Of a stretch of DNA of 18,429 nt, positions 6,679-13,540 are shown one piece after another. Position 1 is the stretch's first letter. The number at the start of each line of letters is the position of its first letter. The notes under the pieces are model-generated. The model did not search any database. It worked only from the letters and a program-made list of their open reading frames with translations, and was not told the DNA's origin. A program made the translations under genes and the position numbers. Location: contig CAMPJN010000023.1 of NCBI GenBank assembly GCA_946886875.1, positions 1 through 18,429 on the forward strand, written 5' to 3'. This DNA is from an uncultured Pseudomonas sp. (GTDB lineage: Bacteria > Pseudomonadota > Gammaproteobacteria > Pseudomonadales > Pseudomonadaceae).

Positions 6679-7998
6679 ATGGCCACCTCACCCTATAGCC
6701 ACCCCGAACTGCTGTCCCCTGCAGGCACCCTGAAAAACATGCGCTACGCCTTCGCCTATGGCGCGGATGCGGTGTATGCCGGGCAGCCGCGCTACAGCCT
6801 GCGGGTGCGCAACAACGAATTCGATCACGCCAACCTGGCCCTGGGCATCGCCGAAGCCCATGCCCAGGGCAAGCAGTTTTATGTGGTGGTCAATATCGCG
6901 CCGCACAACGCCAAGCTGAAGACCTTCTTGAAGGATCTGCAGCCGGTGATCGAGATGGGCCCGGACGCGCTGATCATGTCCGATCCCGGCCTGATCATGC
7001 TAGTGCGCGAACACTTTCCGCAGATGCCGATCCACCTCTCGGTGCAGGCCAATGCGGTGAACTGGGCCAGCGTCAAATTCTGGCAGCAGCAGGGTCTCTC
7101 CCGGGTGATTCTGTCGCGTGAGCTGTCGCTGGAAGAGATCGCCGAGATCCGCAGCGAAGTGCCAGGGATGGAGCTGGAGGTGTTCGTCCACGGCGCGCTG
7201 TGCATGGCCTATTCCGGGCGCTGCCTGCTGTCCGGCTATATCAATAAACGCGACCCCAACCAGGGCAGCTGCACCAACGCCTGCCGCTGGCAGTACAAGG
7301 CGGAAACGGCGCAGGAGAATGAGCTGGGCGATATCGTGCGTATCGTCGAGCCGACCCTGGGCGTGGGCGCGCCGACCGATCAGGTGTTTCTCCTCGAAGA
7401 CGACAGCCGTCCCGGCGAGCAGATGGCCGCCTACGAGGACGAGCACGGCACCTACATCATGAACTCCAAGGATCTGCGCGCGGTGCAGCACGTCGAGCGC
7501 CTGGTACGGATGGGCGTGCACTCGCTGAAGATCGAAGGCCGGACCAAATCCCATTACTACGTGGCGCGCACCGCCCAGGTCTACCGCAAGGCGATCGACG
7601 ATGCCGTTGCCGGCCGGCCGTTCGACAAATCCCTGATGGGCACCCTGGAATCCCTGGCGCACCGCGGTTACACCGAGGGCTTTCTGCGCCGCCACGTGCA
7701 TGACGAGTACCAGAACTACGAACGTGGCAGCTCGGTTTCCGAACGCCAGCAGTTCGTCGGCGAGTTGACCGGCGAACGCCGCGGTGAGCTGGCCGAAGTG
7801 CGGGTGAAAAACCGCTTCGCCCTCGGCGACGGCCTGGAACTGATGACGCCCCAGGGCAACCTGCGTTTCAACCTCGCTCACCTGGAAAACCGCCAAGGCC
7901 AAGGCATGCAAGTCGCCCCCGGCGACGGCCATGTGCTGTACCTGCCTGTGCCGGCGGATGTGCAGCTGGAATATGGTTTGTTGATGCGCGATCTGTAG
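6679..7998 (+). CDS. trhP: tRNA 5-hydroxyuridine synthesis protein TrhP (YegQ), peptidase U32 family
   Basis: The 439-residue protein is a U32-family member of YegQ type. In Escherichia coli YegQ (TrhP) takes part in 5-hydroxylation of uridine 34 in tRNAs, the precursor step to cmo5U and mcmo5U, using prephenate-linked chemistry; it is not thought to act as a protease. The N-terminal ELLSPAGTLKNMRYAFAYGADAVY and the U32 signature EVFVHGALCMAYSGRCLLSGY with GSCTNACRW are plainly visible. Four conserved cysteines (C175, C182, C198, C202) are spaced as expected for an iron-sulfur site. SLKIEGRTKSHYYVARTAQVYRKAID is another family hallmark. Length is usual for the family. The ribosome binding site is weak. 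Its stop codon lies inside the first copy of an intergenic repeat. Confidence 0.95.
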   Translation: MATSPYSHPELLSPAGTLKNMRYAFAYGADAVYAGQPRYSLRVRNNEFDHANLALGIAEAHAQGKQFYVVVNIAPHNAKLKTFLKDLQPVIEMGPDALIMSDPGLIMLVREHFPQMPIHLSVQANAVNWASVKFWQQQGLSRVILSRELSLEEIAEIRSEVPGMELEVFVHGALCMAYSGRCLLSGYINKRDPNQGSCTNACRWQYKAETAQENELGDIVRIVEPTLGVGAPTDQVFLLEDDSRPGEQMAAYEDEHGTYIMNSKDLRAVQHVERLVRMGVHSLKIEGRTKSHYYVARTAQVYRKAIDDAVAGRPFDKSLMGTLESLAHRGYTEGFLRRHVHDEYQNYERGSSVSERQQFVGELTGERRGELAEVRVKNRFALGDGLELMTPQGNLRFNLAHLENRQGQGMQVAPGDGHVLYLPVPADVQLEYGLLMRDL

Positions 7999-8170
7999 GG
8001 TGTGCCGTGCGTACCTGACAGGCTCGCAGATGTTCGCGGCCGGTGATGTGTTGGGGGCATGTTGGTGCGCGTGGCGCACCCTACGGGCATTGGGTAGCCC
8101 GAATAAGCCTGGGCGCAATTCGGGAGCGATTTTGCTGTGGAGATTGTTCCCCGGATTTTATCCCGGCTAC
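7995..8170. repeat. REP-like cluster: two inverted pairs of short repeats between convergent genes
   Basis: Two repeat types each occur as an inverted pair. Type A begins GTAGGGTG: 7995-8015 on plus and 8064-8084 on minus, identical at 17 of 21 positions by my alignment. The minus copy contains a perfect stem GGTGCGC-GTG-GCGCACC (8064-8080). Type B begins GTAGCC and ends in TCGGGGA-like sequence: 8094-8125 on plus (stem CCCGAAT/ATTCGGG) and 8146-8170 on minus (imperfect CCGG stem). Such palindromic extragenic units are common between convergent genes in pseudomonads and often act in termination or mRNA stability. The first copy overlaps the trhP stop codon. No intact transposase is present. 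Confidence 0.7.
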
Positions 8171-8174
8171 TGGT

Positions 8175-8894
8175 TTAATGCCGGCGATGCAGCGAATGCG
8201 CGCGTTGCCGGCGCTGCCAGCTGGCCAGGTGCCGTTGCAGGGCTTGCAGGTTGTCGAGCTGCTGCTGGCGCGCCTTGCTGAACAGGATCAGGGCCAGTTC
8301 GGCGGTGACCAGGGCGTCGGCGCTGGCGTGATGGCGCTGTTGCACCTGCAAGCCGAAATAGCGGGTCCAGTCGTCCAGGCCGCCGTGAGGGATACGTGCT
8401 TGCGGGCAGAGCAGCGGGGCCAGTTCGGCAACATCGAAAAAATCATGGCGCAGGCGGTAGCCCAGGCTCTGCTTGAGGGCGCGGGCCAGCATGCGTCGGT
8501 CGAATTCTGCATGAAAGGCTAGCAGCGGGCTGTCGCCGACAAACTCCATAAAATCCAGCAAGGCCTCGGCCGGCTCGACGCCGTTGGCGATTTCGCTGGG
8601 GGCGATGCCGTGGATCAGGGTGCTGGCGCTGGCCTTATGACCGTCGCGCTGCAGGGTGCATTCGAACTGCCGGCTAAGGTCTATGCCGCCGTTTTCGATT
8701 ACCACCGCGCCGATCGACAGCACTTGGTCGCGGCGCATGTTCAGGCCGCTGGTTTCCAGGTCGAGAACGATGAAACGCTGCTGGCGCAGACTGCGTTCAT
8801 CAAGCTCGGCCGGCTCGCTCAGTTGGCGGCGACGTTCCAGTTGGTTGTGGGTCAGGGCCGGGCCGCGCCCGCTGAACCAGGTGAATTTGCTCAT
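8175..8894 (-). CDS. DnaQ-like 3'-5' exonuclease (DEDDh family)
   Basis: The 239-residue protein has the exonuclease fold of DNA polymerase III epsilon-type proteins. The active-site residues are visible: D45 and E47 in FIVLDLETSGLN, D132 in LLAFHAEFD, and H188 with D193 in HHASADAL. These give a full DEDDh set, so catalytic activity is likely; the natural substrate (DNA, RNA or small oligonucleotides) is unknown. An N-terminal extension of about 38 residues precedes the fold and the C-terminus is rich in Arg and Gln. Its ATG overlaps the stop of the upstream CBS/nucleotidyltransferase gene by four bases (ATGA), so the pair is translationally coupled. It is not the replicative epsilon subunit: the context is wrong and the N-terminal extension is atypical. 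Confidence 0.92.
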   Translation of the reverse strand: MSKFTWFSGRGPALTHNQLERRRQLSEPAELDERSLRQQRFIVLDLETSGLNMRRDQVLSIGAVVIENGGIDLSRQFECTLQRDGHKASASTLIHGIAPSEIANGVEPAEALLDFMEFVGDSPLLAFHAEFDRRMLARALKQSLGYRLRHDFFDVAELAPLLCPQARIPHGGLDDWTRYFGLQVQQRHHASADALVTAELALILFSKARQQQLDNLQALQRHLASWQRRQRAHSLHRRH

Positions 8895-10822
8895 AGCTGA
8901 TACCTCAGCGCCAGGCTGCTTTGCAGGCGTTGGGCTTGGCGGAAGGACTCGCGCAGGATGCGTCGGTCCAAGTGGTTGAGGTTGTCCGGGTCGATCCGGT
9001 TGGAATAGGGCTGCTGATTGCGTGCCTGCAACTGGTGTTGTTGCATGCGCGTCTGCTGGATGAAATGGTAGGCCTCCTCGTAGGCCGCCCCGTCGAGGGG
9101 CTCTATCACGCCTTTTTCGATCAGGGCGCGCAGCCGTTCCAGGGTATTGCAGCCTTCGACGCCATGGGCCAGGGCGAGCACGCGCGCGCCATCGACGAAG
9201 GGTGTCAGGCCCTGCACCTTGAGATCCAGGGTGTCCTTCTCGGCGCCTTTACGGGCCAGCACGAAATCGCGGAACAGCCCCAGCGGCGGACGCTGGCGCA
9301 GGGCATTTTCCGCCAGCATGCGCTGGAACAGGGTATTGCCGGCGATCAGCCTCAGCAGCTCTTCGCGCAGTTGCTCACAGCCCTCGCTCGGGCCCCAGAC
9401 CAGACGCAAGTCGAAATAAATGCTCGAGCCCAGCAGGTTCTCCGGCGTCGCCTCGTTGACGAAGCCCTTGAAGCGCCGCGACCACTCCTGGCGCGACAGG
9501 CACAGCTCGGGGTTGCCGGCCATGATATTGCCCTTGCACAGGGTGAAACCGCATTGCGCCAGGCGCTGATTGATTTCCTGGGCGAGGGGCAGCAGGCGGC
9601 CGCGGATCGCCGCCGCCTCGGCGTCATCGCGGGCCTCGAAGAGGATGCCATTGTCCTGGTCGGTGAGCAGGGTCTGCTCGCGGCGCCCCTCGCTGCCAAA
9701 GCACAGCCAACTGAACGGCACGCCGGGGTTGCCGAGGTCATCGATGGTCAGTTCGATCACCCGGCAAACGGTGTGATCGTTGAACAGGGTGATGATGTGG
9801 GTGATCTGCGTCGAGCTGGCGCCGTGGGCCAGCATGCGGTCGACCAACAGGCGGATGTCGCTGCGCAGCGCTGCCAGGTTTTCCACCGTGCCGGCATGGC
9901 GAATGGTGCGCGCCAGGTGCACCAGGTCGACCCGCTGCAGGGAGAACAGGTCACGCTCGGAGACCACGCCGCACAGCTTGCCGTGTTCGACCAGGCAGAT
10001 ATGGGCGATGTGCCGTTCGGTCATGGCGATGGCCGCGTCGAAGGCGCTGGCGTCCGGCGGCAGGTGGAAGGGTTCGGGCGTCATCAGGCTGCCGATTGGC
10101 TGATCCAGCGCGGTGCCGTCGGCCACCACCCGGCGCAGATCGCGCAGGGTGAAAATGCCCAGCGGGTGCTGCTGTGGGTCGACCACCACTATGCTGCCGA
10201 CGTGTTGCTCGTGCATCTGCTTGACCGCTTCGCGCAACGGCGTATCGGGTGCGCAGCCGATTGGTTGGCGCATCGCCAGTTCGCCCAGGCGGGTGTCCAG
10301 CGAGTACTGGGCGCCGAGGGTTTCCACCGCGCGCAATTGCACCTGCTGGTTGACCTGGTCGAGCAGGCTGCTGACCCCGCGCAAGGCGAAATCGCGCAAC
10401 GGGTTGGATACCGCGAACAGTTTGACGAAGGCCGTTTTGCTCAGCAGCAGGCAGAAGGTGTCCTCGGCCGCCAGGTGTTCGGTGCGGGTGGCGCGTTCGC
10501 CGATCAGCGCGGCCAAGGGGAAGCATTCGCCGGTGGCGATCTCGAAGGTGGTCTCGGTGCCGCGTCGCGCCGAATGCGGCCGCTCTCCATGCACACGGCC
10601 CTGCTTGACGATATAGAAGTGCGCGACCGGGCCGTCGGTGGGCTTGATGATGGTCTCGCCTTCGCCATAGAAGCGCAGCTGGCAGTTTTCCACCAGGTAG
10701 GCCAGGTGGGCGGTGTCCATTTGATTGAACGGCGGAAACTTCTGCAGGAACTCCATGGTGCCCTGGATATTCTGCAATACCGCTGCTTTGCCGGCTTGGG
10801 CGAAGGCATCCGCTGTGCTCAT
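8891..10822 (-). CDS. cNMP-like / CBS / DUF294 putative nucleotidyltransferase signalling protein
   Basis: The 643-residue cytoplasmic protein has four parts. A cyclic-nucleotide-binding-like domain spans about 25-145. Two CBS domains span about 175-295 (VGSIVVVDPQQHPLGIFTLRDL and AHICLVEHGKLCGVVSERDLF). A DUF294 nucleotidyltransferase-like domain has GSEGRREQ (376-383) with D388 and D390 in TLLTDQDNG, the GlnD-like metal-binding pattern. A DUF294 C-terminal helical domain completes it. The cNMP cassette is divergent: E99 and R113 are kept, but the residue after RT is Glu rather than the usual small residue, so cyclic-nucleotide binding is doubtful. CBS domains usually bind adenosine nucleotides. 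Any transfer target is unknown. The frame extends to 10969, but ATG 10822 has GAGG six bases upstream and leads into the domain. Genes of this type often accompany the symporter pair in proteobacteria. Confidence 0.9.
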   Translation of the reverse strand: MSTADAFAQAGKAAVLQNIQGTMEFLQKFPPFNQMDTAHLAYLVENCQLRFYGEGETIIKPTDGPVAHFYIVKQGRVHGERPHSARRGTETTFEIATGECFPLAALIGERATRTEHLAAEDTFCLLLSKTAFVKLFAVSNPLRDFALRGVSSLLDQVNQQVQLRAVETLGAQYSLDTRLGELAMRQPIGCAPDTPLREAVKQMHEQHVGSIVVVDPQQHPLGIFTLRDLRRVVADGTALDQPIGSLMTPEPFHLPPDASAFDAAIAMTERHIAHICLVEHGKLCGVVSERDLFSLQRVDLVHLARTIRHAGTVENLAALRSDIRLLVDRMLAHGASSTQITHIITLFNDHTVCRVIELTIDDLGNPGVPFSWLCFGSEGRREQTLLTDQDNGILFEARDDAEAAAIRGRLLPLAQEINQRLAQCGFTLCKGNIMAGNPELCLSRQEWSRRFKGFVNEATPENLLGSSIYFDLRLVWGPSEGCEQLREELLRLIAGNTLFQRMLAENALRQRPPLGLFRDFVLARKGAEKDTLDLKVQGLTPFVDGARVLALAHGVEGCNTLERLRALIEKGVIEPLDGAAYEEAYHFIQQTRMQQHQLQARNQQPYSNRIDPDNLNHLDRRILRESFRQAQRLQSSLALRYQL

Positions 10823-11005
10823 GTGCAGCCTCGACGGTTCACTGGATGGGTATGGTCGGCCTAGGTCGTGCGGATTCCCATTGGACGTAAGTCTAGGCGT
10901 TCTCCTCGGCGACGTATTCGCTGCCGCAACTCCCTCGATGACTGCATGGCGAAGTGCTTTCTCTGTCACCTGCTAGAGTTACTTGGAGCACAACTGGAGG
11001 CTCGC
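10823..11005. promoter_or_regulatory. Divergent region between the CBS/nucleotidyltransferase operon and the binding-protein/chemoreceptor operon
   Basis: These 183 bases must hold two opposing promoters. For the plus-strand operon a possible extended -10 element, TGC-TAGAGT, lies at 10971-10979. A -35 match at 17 bases upstream (GAAGTG) is poor. CTGGAGG at 10994-11000 is a strong ribosome binding site for ATG 11006. No clear promoter was found for the minus-strand gene. Confidence 0.3.
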
Positions 11006-12691
11006 ATGCACGCCGTTTTCGGGCTTATTCTGCTCTTCAGCACCGTTGCATACGCCTATGCGGAAGACCCACTGCAGGCCGCCTTGAATGAATTACAGCC
11101 CAGTTCGTTGTCGGCCAGCGCGCAGCGCGACGAGCTGGCCTGGTTCATCGAGGCGAGCAAACCCTTTCAGGGTGTGCAGGTGCGGGTGATCGCCGAGCGC
11201 ATCCATACCCATTGGTACGAAGCCAACGTCCTGGCACCGCTGTTCAGCCAGCTCACCGGTATCCGCGTGATCCACGAGATCAGCGGCGAAGACGATGTGG
11301 TCAACAAGCTGCGCACCCAACAGGAAACCGGCCTGGCGCTGTACGACGCCTATGTCAGCGACAGCGATCTGCTCGGCCAGCATTTTCGCGACAACCAGGT
11401 GCTGGTGCTCAGCGATTTCATGGACGGCGAGGGCGCCAGCGTCACCTTGCCGACGCTGGATCTCGAGGATTTCATCGGCCTGCCCTTCGTTACCGCGCCG
11501 GACGGCAAGCTCTATCAGCTGCCCGATCAGCAATTCGCCAACCTCTATTGGTACCGCCAGGACTGGTTCGCCCGCCCGGACTTGCGCAAAGCCTTTCGCG
11601 AGCGCTACGGCTACGAGCTGGACGTGCCGCAGAACTGGTCGGCATACGAGGATATCGCCGCGTTCTTCAGCGAGCAGGTCAAGGAAATCGACGGCCAGCG
11701 GGTCTACGGCCATATGGATTACGGCGGCTTCGACCCGTCCCTGGGCTGGCGCTTGTCTGACGCCTGGCTGGGCATGGCCGGTGTCGGTGATAGTGGCCTG
11801 CCCAACGGCCTGCCGGTCGACGATTGGGGCATCCGTGTCCAGAATTGCCGGCCGGTCGGCGCCAGCATGGCCCGGGGCGGCGCTCTCGACAGCCCGGCCG
11901 CGGTCTACGCGCTGCAGCAATATATCGATTGGCTGCAACGCTACGCGCCGGCCAATGCCCGGCAAATGAGCTTCAACCAGGCCGGCAATGTCGCGGCGCA
12001 AGGCCATATCGCCCAGCAGATTTTCTGGTACACCGCCTTCACCGCCGATTACACCCGGGCGGATTCCGCGATGGTGGATGGCGACGGCAAGCCGAAGTGG
12101 CGCGTCGCACCTTCGCCGCGCGGTGCTTATTGGCGCGAGGGGATGAAATCCGGCTACCAAGATGTCGGCGCCTGGACCCTGCTCAAGGCCACGCCGCTGC
12201 GTCAACGCCAGGCCGCCTGGCTGTACGCGCAGTTCGTGGTGTCGAAGAGCGTGTCGCTGCGCAAGACCCTGGTCGGCCTGACGCCGATCCGCCATTCCGA
12301 TATCGAGTCGCCGGCCTTGCTCGCCGCCGCGCCCCGACTTGGTGGGCTGATCGAGTTCTACCGCAGCCCCGCCGCCCAGCGCTGGACGCCGACCGGCGCC
12401 AATGTGCCGGACTACAGCGGCATGGCCAGCCAATGGTGGCGCCAGTTGCACCCCGCGGTGGCCGGTCAGCTCAGCGCCGCCCAGGCCTTGGAAAATCTCG
12501 CGGCCGCGTTCGATCAGCACCTGCAACAGGTCGGCCAACGTCAGCAGCACGTCTGCGCACCGAGACTGAATCCGCCGCGCGCGCCCATCGAGTGGTTGCA
12601 ACAGGCCGGCGCGCCCTGGCCGGCATTGACCGACGAAAGGCCCGCCGGGCGCACCCTGCCCTATGAGGAGGCCCTGCGTGCGTGGGATTAA
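11006..12691 (+). CDS. GlpV-like periplasmic substrate-binding protein without linked transporter genes
   Basis: The 561-residue product has a signal peptide (MHAVFGLILLFSTVAYAYA, cut near A19) and then a carbohydrate-type ABC substrate-binding domain. Stretches such as YGYELDVPQNWSAYEDIAAF, RVYGHMDYGGFDPSLGWR, NGLPVDDWGIRV and the C-terminal RPAGRTLPYEEALRAW strongly resemble GlpV, the large glycerol-binding protein of GlpSTPQUV-type ABC importers. By family knowledge it would bind glycerol or another polyol or sugar; the ligand is inferred. No permease or ATPase gene is next to it. Instead its stop overlaps the start of a second binding-protein gene by 14 bases, followed by a chemoreceptor. 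The frame runs further upstream, but ATG 11006 has CTGGAGG five bases before it and starts the signal peptide. It may serve a distant transporter or present ligand to the receptor. Confidence 0.88.
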   Translation: MHAVFGLILLFSTVAYAYAEDPLQAALNELQPSSLSASAQRDELAWFIEASKPFQGVQVRVIAERIHTHWYEANVLAPLFSQLTGIRVIHEISGEDDVVNKLRTQQETGLALYDAYVSDSDLLGQHFRDNQVLVLSDFMDGEGASVTLPTLDLEDFIGLPFVTAPDGKLYQLPDQQFANLYWYRQDWFARPDLRKAFRERYGYELDVPQNWSAYEDIAAFFSEQVKEIDGQRVYGHMDYGGFDPSLGWRLSDAWLGMAGVGDSGLPNGLPVDDWGIRVQNCRPVGASMARGGALDSPAAVYALQQYIDWLQRYAPANARQMSFNQAGNVAAQGHIAQQIFWYTAFTADYTRADSAMVDGDGKPKWRVAPSPRGAYWREGMKSGYQDVGAWTLLKATPLRQRQAAWLYAQFVVSKSVSLRKTLVGLTPIRHSDIESPALLAAAPRLGGLIEFYRSPAAQRWTPTGANVPDYSGMASQWWRQLHPAVAGQLSAAQALENLAAAFDQHLQQVGQRQQHVCAPRLNPPRAPIEWLQQAGAPWPALTDERPAGRTLPYEEALRAWD

Positions 12692-13472
12692 CAGGTCATT
12701 GAAAAGCTACTGCGCGAGACTAGGTGGCGTTGAAGTCAGCCTAGCCATCGCCCGCTGCGTTATTCCACGGCCTGTAAGCCTGCTTCTGCTGCTGTCGCTC
12801 AGCCTGCCGTTACAAGCAGAAGTGCAGCTGTTCGCCTGGGAACGTCCGCCCCTGGTCCAGCAAACCGCCGCGGGCAAAGCCGAGGGGCTGGTGCCCGAGC
12901 TGGCCGCAGAGCTGTTCCGTCGTGCGCAGACGCCTTATGTGCTGCGTTTTATGCCGTTGCAGCGAGCGTTGCGCCAGGTCCAGCAGCAACCGGACAGCTG
13001 TGCGCTGCTGGTCGAACGCCAGCAGGAACGCGAGCCCGGCTACGTCTGGATCGGCCCGGTGTTGATTTCGCGCCTCGGCCTCTATGCCCGCGCCGACGAC
13101 GAGCTGCAACTGCTCAGCCTGGAACAGGCGCGCGGCCTGAGCATCCTCAGCCACCAGGGTTCCGGGGCGGGCGAGTACCTGCAGGCCAGCGGCCTCGATG
13201 TGCACTACTCGAACAACGAAGCGCTCAACCTGCGCATGCTGCAACGCCAGCGTTCGCGCTTATGGGCCACCAGCTCGGCGGTGGTGCGCGCCCAGCGGGA
13301 CGGCCCCGCGCCGCGTGAGGTATTACCGTTCTTGACCTTGATGGAGGACATCGCCTGCCACCCGCAGCTCGATCCGGCGCTGTTGCGGCGTCTGCAAACC
13401 GAGCTGCGAGGGATGTATGGCGACGGTTGGGTACAGGCGTTGTACGGGCGCTATGGCATGCAGCTGGACTGA
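12678..13472 (+). CDS. Family 3 periplasmic substrate-binding protein (ABC/chemoreceptor partner type)
   Basis: The 264-residue product has an unusually long N-terminal part. About 32 residues precede the hydrophobic core SLLLLLSLSLPLQA, with probable cleavage before EVQLFAWERPP. The mature part (about 217 residues) looks like a small SBP_bac_3 protein: GLVPELAAELFRRA, LRFMPLQRALRQV, and the closing Arg/Tyr-rich helix. This family typically binds amino acids or other small solutes; the ligand is unknown. I chose GTG 12678 because GAGGAGG lies six bases upstream. An in-frame ATG at 12663 has no such site. With this start it overlaps the previous gene by 14 bases, implying coupled translation. 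No permease or ATPase is nearby. The next gene, 68 bases on, is a chemoreceptor. Confidence 0.8.
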   Translation: MRGINRSLKSYCARLGGVEVSLAIARCVIPRPVSLLLLLSLSLPLQAEVQLFAWERPPLVQQTAAGKAEGLVPELAAELFRRAQTPYVLRFMPLQRALRQVQQQPDSCALLVERQQEREPGYVWIGPVLISRLGLYARADDELQLLSLEQARGLSILSHQGSGAGEYLQASGLDVHYSNNEALNLRMLQRQRSRLWATSSAVVRAQRDGPAPREVLPFLTLMEDIACHPQLDPALLRRLQTELRGMYGDGWVQALYGRYGMQLD

Positions 13473-13487
13473 AGCCGTGGCAGATAA

Positions 13488-13522
13488 CGGCGAATGTCTG
13501 GGGCAGACACTGCGTCGTTTTT
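13488..13522 (+). terminator. Terminator-like hairpin between the second binding protein and the chemoreceptor
   Basis: CGGCG (13488-13492) can pair with CGTCG (13513-13517), one G-U pair included. Inside it TGTCTG pairs with CAGACA around a GGG loop, with a small AA/CTG internal loop. TTTTT follows directly (13518-13522). This is the form of an intrinsic terminator or attenuator, lying 18 bases before the chemoreceptor start. It could lower receptor expression relative to the binding proteins. The stem is modest, so termination efficiency is uncertain. Confidence 0.5.
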
Positions 13523-13540
13523 GAGCGCTAGAGGTGAGTC

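Noticed and set aside
8921..10864. 647-residue plus-strand open frame
   Set aside because: Antisense to the DUF294 gene, whose CBS and nucleotidyltransferase motifs are unmistakable; the long frame reflects high GC at third positions.
11093..12601. 502-residue minus-strand open frame
   Set aside because: Antisense to the GlpV-like binding protein; no recognisable domain or ribosome binding site.
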